A DNA stretch of 64,000 nt from Marthasterias glacialis (lineage: Eukaryota; Echinodermata; Asteroidea; Forcipulatida; Asteriidae), in contig OU452239.1 of assembly GCA_911728455.2 (NCBI GenBank), forward strand, positions 12,630,328 through 12,694,327. Reading direction: 5' to 3'. Positions 12,501-24,125 of the stretch are shown piece by piece. The notes beneath the pieces were generated by a model. It saw nothing but the letters and a program-made list of their open reading frames with translations. It did not search any database and had not been told where the DNA came from. The position numbers and the translations under genes were made by a program. Within the stretch, counting starts at the first letter, position 1. Each line of letters opens with the position of its first letter.

Positions 12501-13962
12501 GGTTGTTGAAAAGGTCAGAGTAGGTCAATGTATCACCATGGCAACAAGGTCATAGTTTATTTACTTTTATTTGCTTACTTATTAGACTAGAGGTCATTGT
12601 AAAAACAGTTATTAGACTTTGTTCTTTAATTCACTATATGTAATTATTGTTAAGATCAGGAAGTCTTGGACTCTAACTTGGTGGATGGATGATAAGTCAA
12701 AAGACCAAAAGGTCCCAGACCGAGACAGACAAGACAGAAGACTGTTTTCTTTAAACTGATCACAAGACTCCTGCCTGGTAAATCCTTAAATATGTTTTTG
12801 TTTTTTTGTACTCTTATTTTAGTATCCTGAATGGCTGGAGCAGAACAAGACGAAAGTAGAGAGATCAGACTTTGATCGTTTTACTAAGCAATATGGTCTT
12901 ATGACTCGACTCTGCCTGGAGTATGAATCTGAGAAACCGACAGACGCCCAAGAAGTTCGGCAAGAAAGGATGACGCGGATCATGGACCTTATCCAAGAGG
13001 TAAACAGAAAAACTGCATTTGTTTTCTCTTTAAAAGATTGCTTTGAGTACAATGAGTAAAATGTGATTGTGAAAAGTTTTGATAAAGCGCTTGATGATTT
13101 AAAGTTTACAAGAATTATATAAGCACCATTTTTTTTTATCAATTATTTTTTAGATGGAGGGACTCGGTCAGCCACCCAAGGATATTGTTGGAGAAGGGGT
13201 AGGTATAATTTCATGGCACTTGTGGTAAAAAACGCTTCTTTAACCTTTTTTAGTTATATTTTATGGTGGATGGAGGGGCCAGGCTTGGCTCTTTGTGAAG
13301 CGTTTTGTGGTGTGTGTAGTTTAGTGTTCACAAGGATTCATAATCCACACAAGTAGCTGGAAAGCTTTCATTACAAGAGAACTGTGGAAGTAACTACAAA
13401 TACCTTTAAACCAGTTGCCTCCGGGAATCTTCCATTTTTTCCCTGTCCAGCCTGTCTGGATTATTTTCTTGGAATTGCCAAAATCATTTTTCTTTTCAAG
13501 AGTGCCAGTGGCACAAAGAAATCTTGACTTGACAAAGCCAAGAGAAAAAAGATTCTCTTTATAGCTCAGTGATTTTTGTTTTCTCTTATCGAGAAAATGT
13601 CAAAATACATTTACGTGAATTGTGAAACCTCGGCCGTGAGCTACTAAATCCAGAACCAAGACTGGATCCCTGGTTCACTCTGACTTACTTCGATTGAGCC
13701 AAAATAAAAATGTTTTGTTTAGTACAAAACAATAGTTGGTAACCATTCTCAAGTGATGTACATTTATTGGTGATTTGGGCTGGTAAGAAGTTGGTGTTAA
13801 GAAAAGATTAGGTTTTACATTTTGACTCGGATATAACGGAGTGCTGTCATGCTTTTTTTGTTCTTCTCATTGTAGGGTACCGGTTTGGGCCTTCAGTTTG
13901 ATGCCCAAGGAATGCCAAAGATACCCGGAATGCCGCAGGGTGACCAGTGTGTCGTCATGTGA
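9518..13962 (+). CDS. PEX19: Peroxisomal biogenesis factor 19, 8 exons, complete
   Basis: Exons are 9518-9647, 10284-10396, 10941-11121, 11760-11881, 12355-12513, 12823-12999, 13154-13198 and 13876-13962. They total 1014 nt, 337 aa plus stop (human 299 aa), all with GT-AG introns and in frame. PEX19 is the cytosolic chaperone and import receptor for peroxisomal membrane proteins and docks on PEX3. The N-terminal acidic LDDLLDSALQDFD segment (about residues 38-50) matches the PEX3-binding region. The core includes MMQNLLSKEILYPSLKEVV followed by EKYPEWL at the exon 5/6 junction. The last four residues CVVM (Cys334) form a CaaX box expected to be farnesylated, like CLIM in human. The chosen ATG has a strong context (A at -3, G at +4); an in-frame ATG at 9503 has a weak one, with a stop upstream at 9479. 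Most extra length is in the less conserved N-terminal half. Confidence 0.96.
9771..9788 (+). promoter_or_regulatory. CTCF-core-like site, GGGGGCGC variant
   Basis: CAAGTGGGGGCGCTGTA in PEX19 intron 1. The same CAAGTGGGGGCGCT string recurs in PEX19 coding exon 4 at 11787-11800, where it encodes TSGGA. Confidence 0.3.
9811..10060 (+). repeat. Dispersed repeat, copy 1 (PEX19 intron 1)
   Basis: It begins CTTGACTTGACAAAGCCAAG and ends near CATTGAGCCAAAATA. A shorter diverged copy lies at 13523-13706 in intron 7 of the same gene, in the same orientation. Confidence 0.75.
10506..10514 (+). promoter_or_regulatory. CTCF-core-like site
   Basis: CAGCCAGAGGGCGCAAT in PEX19 intron 2, starting 110 bp after the exon 2 donor. 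Confidence 0.35.
11133..11549 (+). repeat. 60-bp direct repeat flanking a MITE-containing insert in PEX19 intron 3
   Basis: Copies at 11133-11192 and 11490-11549 are identical and contain CTTATACTATTAGGCATTGC and CCAAGTCCAAGACGGCCTGA. Between them sits about 300 bp matching 2690-2992 at very high identity. This comprises the whole ATAGACCTTT MITE plus the left half of a second MITE, cut off abruptly at CCAGTC. Confidence 0.9.
11192..11362 (+). mobile_element. MITE, ATAGACCTTTATCATG family, copy 2
   Basis: It begins ATAGACCTTTATCATGCTG and ends CATGATAAAGGTCTAT. It lies inside the 60-bp direct repeats of PEX19 intron 3. Confidence 0.85.
12211..12335 (+). mobile_element. MITE end fragments just before PEX19 exon 5
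   Basis: AATAGACCGATCCATTAAGC at 12211 is the left end of the family seen whole at 20941 and 40520. From about 12291 it abuts CAGTGGCGTAGCCAGG, the end of the CAGTGGCGTAAC family seen at 50141. Neither has its right end. Confidence 0.65.
13523..13706 (+). repeat. Dispersed repeat, copy 2 (PEX19 intron 7)
   Basis: It begins CTTGACTTGACAAAGCCAAG and ends GATTGAGCCAAAATA. It is shorter than its relative in intron 1 of the same gene. Confidence 0.75.
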
Positions 13963-15000
13963 TCACCCCGCAGAATACCAATGATGCATTCAACGCTAAA
14001 ACTGCAGGGTACCAGTATCGTGTCATGTGACACACCATGAAATGCATCCAACAGTTGGTCACCGTTGACTGTGTTACATGACTACAATGATGACTTGTGA
14101 TTTGCTGGTTATGACTCGAGAGGATTTCTATGGGCATTGGTTTTGATGAATTTGATGCCGTTGTTACGATCGGAGCATTTTGTATAATGGAGCAGCTGAA
14201 TTGACAAAATCTTGCTATGAGACACCTTCCCACTAATTGTTCCTCTCCTCCAAGGAGTCAATGAATTCATGAAGATCAAGAATCTATTATTTTAACATTG
14301 ATGGTGGAAATTTGTTGAAATCAGCATGGACAAGCAATGGAGTATGGATGAATGTGGAAATGGATTCACCCCAAAATAATTATTTTAAGGTTATTTTAGT
14401 CATTTTACAAAATAATTTATTTGTAAGATCTTGTGTTTCTATTGTAAATTGCAAACAGATGCATTTGATAATCTGTTGTTGATAGGTACTTTATTATAAA
14501 AGCAAGACCCAAGGCTTTTATTGAATGGGAAGACAATCGGGGGCCAATTTCATAGAGCTGCTTAAGCGTAAACAGTAGCTAGGTACAAAACCACTGTGCT
14601 TACCAGAAATAGGTTACCAGTTAAACTACCATGTCATAGTAACTGTCTGTGACTGGTTCTCTGCTTGTTTGTCCTTTGTGGATATTTGTTTGACTTTTTC
14701 CTTTTTTACATGGGAGGGTGTGCATTACATTGGTAAGACTGATTTACACGTATCAATTAGTTTTGATCTCGTGGAGTCCGAGACTTGATGTTTGCAAACA
14801 GTGAAAACATGGGTTTTCACTAGCTTCTTGTGACTGCGACGACCAATTTACATGTAGCTGAACTTGCTTTCACAGGTTTGTTATTTCATGTACATGTACA
14901 TGTTTGGTTACACAAAGGTTGGAGACTGGTATTTGACAATTCTCAATGTTGTACATGTGCTTGAAGAATCTGTATGGAATTAGGCGCATGGATGTATAGC

Positions 15001-15135
15001 TTAACTCTTTCACTACGGAATGTAATGTACAGCTGTGACGGATTTGTTTAATTTTTTGTTTATTTCGAGCTGTTGCTGGTGTATGTAGTAATTCACCGAG
15101 CCGCTGTGAGCGGCACGCCGAAGTGAAAAAGTTAA
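15001..15135. mobile_element. TTAA-flanked MITE, CTCTTTCACT family
   Basis: TTAA at 15001-15004 and 15132-15135 bound inverted ends CTCTTTCACTACGG and CCGAAGTGAAAAAG. A TTAA target site suggests a piggyBac-type parent. A truncated relative starts at about 4999. Confidence 0.7.
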
Positions 15136-15424
15136 AGGGGCTGTATCGTTATGATTATAGCAGTAAAGAAGTCACTCTTTGTGATTTGACTGTAAGCGCG
15201 CGCATGTGCAGTATGTGGTCGAGAGTTCATATTTTTTTTCTTTTTCTTTTTGTTGCTTTGATTAATTTTAAGCAATTGAATGAGGACCCGGTGAAAATGT
15301 CTCTGATTTGAAGTTAAGAAATTGATCATGTGCAATGAATTTACTTGAGATGTCTGAGGGAATTGAACGGCCATGAAATACAACCATGAGAACACTATGC
15401 CATCATCATCTGCGTCTGCAAAGT

Positions 15425-15433
15425 GCGCCCTCT
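15425..15433 (-). promoter_or_regulatory. CTCF-core-like site, minus strand
   Basis: On the minus strand it reads CAACATAGAGGGCGCACTT, in the PEX19 3' region. Confidence 0.35.
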
Positions 15434-16464
15434 ATGTTGACAACGATATCTATACCATGTGACACAAGCATATGGTAATTGGCAAACTGTACCAGATTGA
15501 CCAATGGGAAAGCTTTTATTTGCCTAACAGCCAAAATTGCTGCACGCATGAGTTTCTTGACAGAAAACTTTCACAGATACCAGTGTACTCGGCGTTTTCA
15601 AGGTTTAGTTTCTACGTTGAAAGGTTACTCTCTTTATTTAAGTGCTCGGGAAGTGCCACACAATTTCTTGAGATTCTGTCAGTATTTATCTTAAGATCCT
15701 TCTGAGAATGGATATCAGGATCTCAAGAAGTTGGATGTCACTTCCAGTCCTTAGTTTTTTGGGTTTTTTTGTATTTCCTTTCCTTTTATGATACTACTCA
15801 TGTATTCCTTCTAGATTGTAAATCTTTATGATTTTTAAGAATAAAAAAATACAAATTTGTTCAAGAGCTGCTTTGTATTTAATAATTTGTTTTAATAGTT
15901 TTCAGGTGGGAGAACAAGAAAACTTGAAGTGCAAATTTTTAGGTAAATATTTGTAGATAAAGTTGGTTCACAGATGTCCCTCCTCAAAATGGTTTAGTCC
16001 TTAGGGAAACCTAGTCAGGTGCTTTATTGTTGATGGAATTCATTATTTTTGTGATGCGGTGCGTAGGGAACGGGAACATCACAAAGATGCAAACATGATA
16101 TGGTTTAAAATTCAGACACCCAAAGACCACAAAACATCTTGTGTTTCGTATTCGGTATTCCTATTTCCATTTTTCAGAAAACAACCTACTAACTTTTGAT
16201 AAGGAAACAATGGAGCATTCTATTAAAATATGCCTCACAGTGGCATAACCAGACGTTTTCACATTTTCAATTGCGGGGCAAGATGATTATATTAATTCAT
16301 ATCTGATTTTTTATCCATTTGTGCATTTATTTTAAAATCTCATTTGGGTAGGGGTGGGTCTCCTGTGCCTGGCTGCCCCCACCCCCATGTTACACCATTG
16401 GCTTTAATGTTTTAAGGGCGGGGCTGTCCGTGTCATCACTTTACGACGGGCGATGAATTTAATA

Positions 16465-16473
16465 GCGCCCTCT
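16465..16473 (-). promoter_or_regulatory. CTCF-core-like site at the BUD13 start
   Basis: On the minus strand it reads TGCCAACAGAGGGCGCTATT, one of the best matches to the CTCF consensus here. It lies 28-36 bp upstream of the BUD13 ATG. Confidence 0.45.
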
Positions 16474-16500
16474 GTTGGCACTTGCAATTACTCAAACAAT

Positions 16501-19500
16501 ATGGCGCTTCCCATAGACCAGAAAGAGTATCTGAAACGCTACTTGTCTGCTGCAGACCCTGACGATTCGAACAAGAAAAAGCGCAGAAAGAAAGTGAAGA
16601 CAAGTGTGAAAGTTACTCGGTGAGCAAATCTTATCATTTGCAAGATAGCTTGTGTTTACAAAACAATTGTATTGATTGATTGCCATTTACATTGGCCATT
16701 TGCCCCAATCTCATTTTTTGCCTGACCGAGCCCTCGCTCTCGGTCTGTCCGTCGAGGAGTCCGACTTTCCCAAGTTAAGTTCTCCCCTGAATGTCCGCAT
16801 GGAATTAACCATCTTAAACCTTGGGACTACTGCCTGGAACTGACGAGACTGTAGTGTATTATTGGCACTGTATTTTTGAGTTTATTAACTTAGTGTTTTA
16901 ACAACTTTTAAAATCAGTAAAAATCAAGAATTCATTATGCTCTATATGTATAATATTAATAATATAGTATAACTATATAAGGCCTATTTTATTAGATTTT
17001 ATTTTTTTTTTTAATGGGGGAGGGGAGGGGGGGGGCTTTGCATTCCAGTGGTCATCAACGCTATTTATTTGTTGCAACTTTAAGTTCAACTTGATTACTT
17101 GTTGTCACGCGCGCCTGTATGCAGAGCGAAACAGTGAAATATCGGGATATTTTGTGAACACACAGTTATTATTATTTTTTTTTTTGCTTTCCATACCTTT
17201 AGAACCTTCACGATTGTTGATGATGATGTAGACATCAAGGCATTGGTCCCATCAACTGAACAGCAAGAGGACATTCACAATCCTCTCAATGATGATGAAA
17301 CTCCCCTCATCGCTGATATCATCGATGATCGCCCCAAGGATGAGGTGATCCTGGAGCAATATCGGACCAGTAACAAATGGAAGCAGATGGGTAATGATAA
17401 GAAAGAGGTCTCAGATGACGACCAGTCTCCGCCGAGACAAAGCAAAACTGGAAGAAGAACCCGTCATGACTCATCAGAGTCGGATCTTTCCCCACCTCGG
17501 AAATCAACTTCAAGCGGGATGCGGCAAAGACGGGACACAGATTCAGATGCATCTCCTCCAAGAAAGGCATTTTCACAACATTCTTCAAACTCTGATCTTT
17601 CCCCATTAAGACGACAGCAAAAGTCTTCAAGAAGTAGAGATCAGTACAAAGATTTTCACAGAAGACAAAGAATCTACCGTCGTTCAGCGTCACCAGATTC
17701 TGACTTATCTCCAGCTAGGAATTCAAAATCCAGATCAGACCCTCCAAGAAAAAGTCAAACTGTTAGGCATGATTCAGACTCAGATCTATCCCCACCCAGA
17801 AGAGGACAAGTCAGACGGTTTGAAACAAAGGGTGATAGACCCCCTGCCAAACAACCAGCTAGGCACGATTCAGACTCAGATCTATCCCCACCAAGGAAAG
17901 GACAGGGCAGAAGGGATGGTACAAAGGGAGATAGACCCAAAACCAAGAAGCTATCAAGGCACGATTCAGACTCGGATCTTTCCCCTCCTAGGAGAGAGCA
18001 TCCAAACCAAGAAGGCAAAAGTAGTCGCAATGCCAGAGGATCTCACACAAGAGGGTCTGACTCGGATCTGTCCCCACCGAGGAGAGGACATGACAGACGG
18101 GGTGATCCAAGGGGTGACAGGTCACCTGCCAGAAAACAAAAGCGGTATGATTCAGATGGGGATCTATCCCCACCCAGGAGAAGGCAGCCAAAGCAGGAAG
18201 ACAAAAGTGGTCGCAGTGCAAGAAGATCTCACTCAAGAGGGTCTGATTCGGATTTTTCACCTGTCAGGAGAGACACTTCAAGACAAGGTACACCTGGGAC
18301 AGGGAGGATAAAGCAAGAGCGTGGTTTGTCACCCAGGAGAAGAGAAGATGATGCAACAAGAAGGTCAAAGGACGATAGAAGAGTCGACAAACGTCCTCAG
18401 AAGACACTTTCAGGTGACCAACTGATTTGTGTTTTGAGAGTAGTGTAGTTAAAACAGGATTTATCATATTTAAACCGTTGTGGTACCCACTGCTAAAATA
18501 TTGGATTCGAACTGGCCTCTAGCTACATGTACCAGCCAAGCTTGGTGGTCTCGTGGTAAGACATCTGCTCTAGAATGGCAAAGGACCTGGGTTTGAAATT
18601 TAACATAAAAACATGTGGTTCTTTAAATTTGTAAATTTACTTACATATATCTCTAACAACCCAAAATTTCTTTATTTCTGTTGAATATTTACTGCAGTCA
18701 TTGTAAAATTTTGATTTCTTTTCTTGTCCTTGATCCCCTTGTCTATTAATAGGAACCAAGGCAGGTTTGTCTGATGCCAAGTCGATGAGACGAGAAAATG
18801 AAGAGTCAAGACGTAGGGATGCTGACATGTATAATCAGATGGCTGATGAGTTGTCTGGAAGAAATGCACGTAAGTAATAACAGAGAAACATTGTTCTAAG
18901 AACATAAGTGTTCCCAGATATTCATCTTGAAGAAAGTAATTGTGGAGGTATTAAAACCAAATCGCAGTCAGAAAACTCCTGAAATACTTGGAACATACCT
19001 GAGAGGAACAAGGTTGTTTTAACGAGGTCCACTTTTTTTTGCATCCAATATTCATCAGTTTCTAGGTTTATGCACAAACAGGTGCCAGACCTGGTATTAC
19101 TCTGAGGCCATGGCCTCTGTAGCCCCTGGTCTTGACCTCTGTGCCACCTACAAAATTTTCCCATAGACTGTAAGATTTTCAAATGGCTGAGTCCTTTGCA
19201 AAATGAAAATGGCCTTGCACTTTCAGAGACGAAATTGCAGGCCGAGGTCCAACACTTTCTTAACCTTCTCTTAGGTGGTTATTTGTGTGGTAAGATATTG
19301 ATACTATCAGCTTTGTTTACTTTCAAGAAACTGTTTTCCGAGATAAGTCCGGCAAAGCAAGAGATCTGAAGGCAGAGAAACGACAGAAGAGGGAAGATGA
19401 GGCTAAGAAGGCCCAGGAAGATGAGAAATTCCTGGAATGGGGAAAAGGGTAAGAACAACCTGTTCTTCATTTTACCCCCCCCCCCCACATTTCACTAAAA

Positions 19501-21708
19501 AAAAATAATACAAATACAAACACTCGCCAATATGCATCCTCGTTAAGACATTTACTTCTTTCTTCTTTGATCCTGTAGTTAAGATCTTAACTGGCGTTAT
19601 CTCTGGCTATACTCCATTTTACGGTTGTACGACTTCTGACTGGCACCCCCGAACAAAGATTTTCACAAAGTAGGGAGACCGCCAACATAAGGGCTAGTTA
19701 CTCAGAGGTCACAGGTTCAAATCCTGCTTTAGTAAATTATCTGTTGTTCACCCCAAAATCAAAATTCCTCTTTTCTCAAGAGCATTTTAAATTGTTGGGA
19801 GGGAAAATAATATTCCACTTCAAGTATAATTCAAAATATTGATAAGTCTTTCAATTATCTTCAAACTATAAGAGGTTTTGTAAGTCTACGAAGGACACGG
19901 GTTCAGAAACGCATACGATAACTGTAACTGTTCACATTAGAGACGCTTCAGATTTCCTTCGCAGTTATAGTGGGAGATGTTGTTAATCCAGACCAAATCT
20001 GCAACTGAAATTCTGTGAAAAAATACCTGTTTTTCTATTACGTGTATGAATGCTCATATCCATTAATGTGCATGCAAAATGTAGACACCATGGTTACACG
20101 TCATGTGAACACACAAAGTGTTGATGAAAAACATCTCCGTTTAAGTATCCGTAGACTTGCAAAACCTCTCTATCCTCTTCCTCTCCTTCCACCCAGTGTT
20201 GCCCAGAGTGCTAAACAGAAGCAGGTCGTCCAAGAAGCTTTGCATGAGATGGACAAACCACTAGCTCGGTACAGTGATGACACTGACCTGGACGCCATGT
20301 TGAAGGAGAAAGCAAGGGAAGGTGATCCCATGATGGCCTTCCTACAGAAGAAACAGTCCAAGAAACAAGCTGCTATGGGCGTCAAAGGTTAGAGATAAAT
20401 GAACTTCTTCTCCAACATCAGGAGTTTGTTCCGATGGCTGTAAACAAATTGCTGTTTCAGCTCATAATAATGAAAGTAAAAACATAACTGAGTTTAGAAA
20501 GACAGGATTTCCAAATGGGTACAAATTGCCAGAAATAAAGACAAATAAAGACAAAAAAAAATACCAGAAGCAAAACAGTTTTTGATTCCTGCCAAAATAT
20601 AACTCCGTATTTGACAGATCATCAAAGTTTCAAAATAACAATCTTATTGTAAATGAACATCTCTAAAGTCAGGCACGTTCTGGGAGCGAAAGAACGTTCA
20701 CATGGGCATATGCCCACAATCCATCGGATCGCCAGAGTGTTCTGTAACATTGTACCCAACTGCAGTAACATTTTTACACGATAGATTGTGCGAGTTGGCA
20801 TTTTTTAATCTGATTGTATGTTCCACTATCTGATTGTCACCAGATATACTTTCTCAGTATGGAACATTAATCACTTAATTTATAATATCGGTAGTAATTA
20901 TTTTGCTGTTGTTTCCCTTTGGCCAATCTGGTAGCTTTATCAATAGACCGATTCATTAAGCCCCGCCCACTGTGAACGCGCCCCAATACACTAACATGTT
21001 TGTCAGACTTTTGTCGGACTTTCGGTTGTGCAATCACGTCTGTGATTGGTCAATACAGCAAAGGCGGGGCTTAATGGATCGTTTTTTTATCGCTAATTCA
21101 CACGTGAGTGCCCTTTTGGCGGGATAAATAACAATCAGTTTTTGAACTTAAATGAAAGAATCAGAGGTAGGCCCCACTGATATTCTTCCCACTTGAACAT
21201 ACTTATCTCTGATGTTGGCATTTTTGAATTTGGTTGTAACCTGATATACTTTCTCAGTATGCAACATTAATCACTTTAACGAATCAAATCATAGTAATTA
21301 TTTTGCTGTTGTTCTTGGCCATTCTGGTAGCTTTATCACTTATCGCTAATCCACACGTTAGTGCCTTTTTGATGGGATAAATAACAATCAGCTTTGTTTT
21401 TCAACTTAAATGAAAGAATCAGAGGTAGGCCCCACTGATATTCTTTCCACTTGAACATACTTATCTCTGATGTTTTATTTTGTTTCCAATGAAAAGGATC
21501 TAAAACCTTACACTTATCTATTGTTCACACAGCAAAGCCAAAATACAAGGGTCCACTACCACCTCCAAACCGCTTCAACATCATGCCGGGATACCGATGG
21601 GATGGAGTGGATCGCTCCAATGGTTTTGAGAAGAAATCTATGATGCGACAGTCAGATAAGAAAGCCATGAAGGAGATCGCTTATAAATGGAGCATAGAGG
21701 ACATGTAG
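16501..21708 (+). CDS. BUD13: BUD13 homolog, RES complex subunit, 6 exons, complete
   Basis: Exons are 16501-16619, 17203-18413, 18753-18869, 19328-19448, 20197-20387 and 21533-21708. They total 1935 nt, 644 aa plus stop (human 619 aa), with all splice joins in frame. BUD13 forms the nuclear pre-mRNA retention and splicing (RES) complex with SNIP1 and RBMX2 on the activated spliceosome. The N-terminus [16 protein letters not shown] matches the family start. The large exon 2 encodes about ten tandem [13 protein letters not shown] repeats (roughly residues 95-410), a low-complexity RS-like region. The conserved C-terminal domain comprises [55 protein letters not shown] and the terminal YKWSIEDM. 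The ATG has A at -3 and G at +4. A CTCF-like site lies 28 bp upstream. Confidence 0.97.
18541..18600 (+). repeat. tRNA-like SINE remnant in BUD13 intron 2
   Basis: It has a degenerate A box in GGTGGTCTCGTGGTAAGAC and a B-box-like GGGTTTGAAATT. A similar remnant lies at 58664-58735 with GGTCTGGTGGTTAAGACC and GGGTTCGAATCTAACC. Confidence 0.4.
20800..21474 (+). repeat. Tandem duplication in BUD13 intron 5, one copy with a MITE
   Basis: Copy A (about 20800-21215) and copy B (about 21220-21474) share ATATACTTTCTCAGTATG, GTAATTATTTTGCTGTTG, GGTAGCTTTATCA and the stretch AGAATCAGAGGTAGGCCCC. Copy A is longer because it holds the insertion at 20941-21081. Confidence 0.9.
20941..21081 (+). mobile_element. 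MITE, CAATAGACCGATYCATTAAGCC family
   Basis: Left end AATAGACCGATTCATTAAGC, right end GGCGGGGCTTAATGGATCG. The corresponding position in copy B reads TTTATCACTTATCGC with no element. A longer copy lies at 40520-40736. Confidence 0.85.
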
Positions 21709-21725
21709 GGAAGGTGTTGTAAAAC

Positions 21726-21944
21726 TTAAAGGGGGTGTGTCGTCATGATTATAGCAGTAAATGGAATAAACCAGTTAGAACGCTTGTGTATGCGCCGGCG
21801 GTCACATCACAGTTTGACAAAGACGGCACCCTTTGTGATTTGACTGCAAGCGCACGCGTGTGCAGTATCTGGGTGAGAGTTCATCTTTCCATGCACAGCC
21901 ACAGGCCTGCTGTAATCACGATCACGATGACACAGCCCCTTTAA
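21726..21944 (+). mobile_element. TTAA-flanked MITE in the BUD13 3' UTR
   Basis: TTAA at 21726-21729 and 21941-21944 flank inverted ends AGGGGGTGTGTCGTCATGAT and ATCACGATGACACAGCCCCT. A left-half relative begins at 15136. The element starts 21 bp after the BUD13 stop and contains AATAAA at 21765-21770. Confidence 0.8.
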
Positions 21945-23716
21945 GAGATGCTGTGATGTCACAATTTTAGTCCTCCAGAAAATCATGGATCATTTCTGTC
22001 CTTTGATTCATATTGGATCAAAATGTTTATTTTTAGCAAAGGGAGAAGTTAAAAGCAGATACTGGGTGGTTCCAAACTTGGAAATGTGCACATTTAATAA
22101 TAATACTTGAGTCTTATATAGCGTACGTATCTACCAACAATTAGGTACTCAAGGCGCTTATTAACATGATTTTTAAGGTAGATTTAAAAGAATGTAAACA
22201 GAAATGACACACATCTGATGATTGACACTAAAAGCCAGTCACTCAGTGCATGATGTGGGGCTATGCCTGATTTGATAGCTTGGGCAGCGGCTATAGCCAG
22301 ATCGCTGCAAAGACCTAATCTTCAACCATACTGCTGCAGCCAACAGCCAGAGTTGTAGGCAAAGTCAATTGATTCATTTGCAGCCTAAGACTTTGTCACG
22401 GTTCCTGGCTGTTTGTGTGTCCCAGACAGTGTGAACTAGTTGGTTCGATGACCTGGAGATGATGTCATAACTACGGCGGCGAATCGAAAAGATGCAGCTA
22501 GAACGTGGTCGAGCCGCAGGCATGTAAAGGCGCCTTTGGCAACCAAACACATACAACCTATTGGTACGTTTCATGTTTTTTGTAAGTGCAAGTTCTAGCC
22601 CATTCTGGGTCTTAATTAAAATATAAATAGTTGTCCAGTTGTCTGTGTTTGAGTGAATACATTCTTATCTGATCGCCATTTACTACAATTTGCAACGTTG
22701 TGACGTCATGCATTAAGTCCCTTGCTTGTCACTCGAGCCCCGCCTGCAGAGCTCATTGTCTCCCCAAGGTGTGGTACCCAGTAGTCTGTTACATCTATTT
22801 TGATCGTAGCTGTTCTTAAGTGTGTATATGTTTATTGTTAACCAACTAGAATCTGTAAATGCATTCAAAAATGTCAAGTGGAAATAACAAATAATACTTA
22901 AGGCAACTATAGTTGCCAATTACTGAAGGAAAAGTCTCAGAGTCTGAAAAGTTTTGAAGTGTTCAGATGTAAATTAATCGTCACACCCCACACCCAAATC
23001 AGACACTTTTTGGAAATAGTGAAATGGTATTGAAAGTGAAGATGTGATGTCTTAGAACATTCTTTATCTTGAGAAATACCTCCGTTATGGGCCCTAAGTA
23101 TGGTATTATTTTGAGAGCTCTTATTCCCATCTGATTGATCTGAGCAGATAAACCCAGTTTTGAGTTTCGGCAGGAAGTGCCTGGGCAGTGTAAGGAGCAT
23201 TACATAATGCTTACTATAATAAAAGGAAAAGTCTCAAATGTTTTGAGGAAATGCTGAGCAAAAAATGTAAAGTAACTTCATGAGAGATCAATTAATAGAC
23301 CGTACACATCCGCCGCCATCTTTGAGGTCAAATGCAGCATCAAACGTGCGTTGTAGCTTTTTTTGACCTCAGCCTGTTCCTGTACTAAATGCTCATAGTG
23401 ACGTCATACGCATAAGGTCTGTTGACTTTAACACTTGCTTCATGAGCTATTTGAGCAGAGTTTAGGCAATTTCTGCAACATGATTATATGACCACATTGT
23501 CAATGGTCCTAATGACAGTTGGGGCAGTTATTAAACCCAATTGTTTCATAATATTTCGGTCTTTGAAATTACACCCCCCATAGCCCCGCCCCTGCTCAAT
23601 ACGGAGTGTAAATTACTTCTCGACAGTCGCGTAGGTTTACTTTTGAAAACTGCTAACGCGGCAGCAAAATTATTACAGCGACTCTCCAGGAGCCCACGCG
23701 TTTTATTGCGAACAAC

Positions 23717-23725
23717 AGAGGGCGC
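23717..23725 (+). promoter_or_regulatory. CTCF-core-like site
   Basis: GCGAACAACAGAGGGCGCAC in the BUD13-SIK3 intergenic region, about 400 bp before a second site in the same orientation. Confidence 0.35.
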
Positions 23726-24116
23726 ACTACCATTGACCATTCGGTCGCATTCTTGTAAAAAAAAGTTGTAAGCCCCAGAGAAAAAAAAACATTGTTTGCG
23801 GTTTTTACAAAACGTGACATCGACAGTACTTTGGCCTCTTGCGCGTTTCGCAGAAGCCGGAAACAATCATAATTCCGGATTCCGTGGCAATTTTTTCCTG
23901 TATATAAAGAGAATCACAGGCTAGGATTGTTGCATGCCATTGAATCAGAGAATGTTTCCAAACCTCAAACTGACGTGCTTTAGAGCTGTTTGTTGGATTG
24001 TAGCCTAGAGTAAGCACTAGTTTTGTTTGTTTGTTGTTTGATTGTTATTGTTGGGGGAGTAAGTTTGTTTTTTGTTTGTTTGTTTGTTTGTTTGCCGATG
24101 CTATAGTTTCAACAAC

Positions 24117-24125
24117 AGAGGGCGC
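24117..24125 (+). promoter_or_regulatory. CTCF-core-like site
   Basis: TTCAACAACAGAGGGCGCTG shares CAACAACAGAGGGCGC? only as far as ACAACAGAGGGCGC with the site 400 bp upstream; the surrounding bases differ, so it is not part of an obvious longer repeat. Confidence 0.35.

Larger units (their letters stand above)
13963..15860 (+). other. PEX19 3' UTR with polyA signal and embedded elements
   Basis: The first convincing AATAAA after the stop is at 15840-15845. No coding exon lies between. The stretch contains a partial AGCTGCTTAAGC MITE (14538-14640), a segment at 14827-14965 related to 2265-2412, and two TTAA-bounded elements at 15005-15131 and from 15136 on. Transcript extent is inferred. 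Confidence 0.5.

Noticed and set aside
17319..18467. Several minus-strand frames of 67-124 codons and a 180-codon alternative plus frame across BUD13 exon 2
   Set aside because: Shadows of the repetitive BUD13 coding exon; the DNA repeat keeps other frames open.
23546..23866. 106-codon minus-strand frame between BUD13 and SIK3
   Set aside because: No recognisable domain or splice partner, and it overlaps a CTCF-like site in intergenic DNA; chance is the simplest reading.
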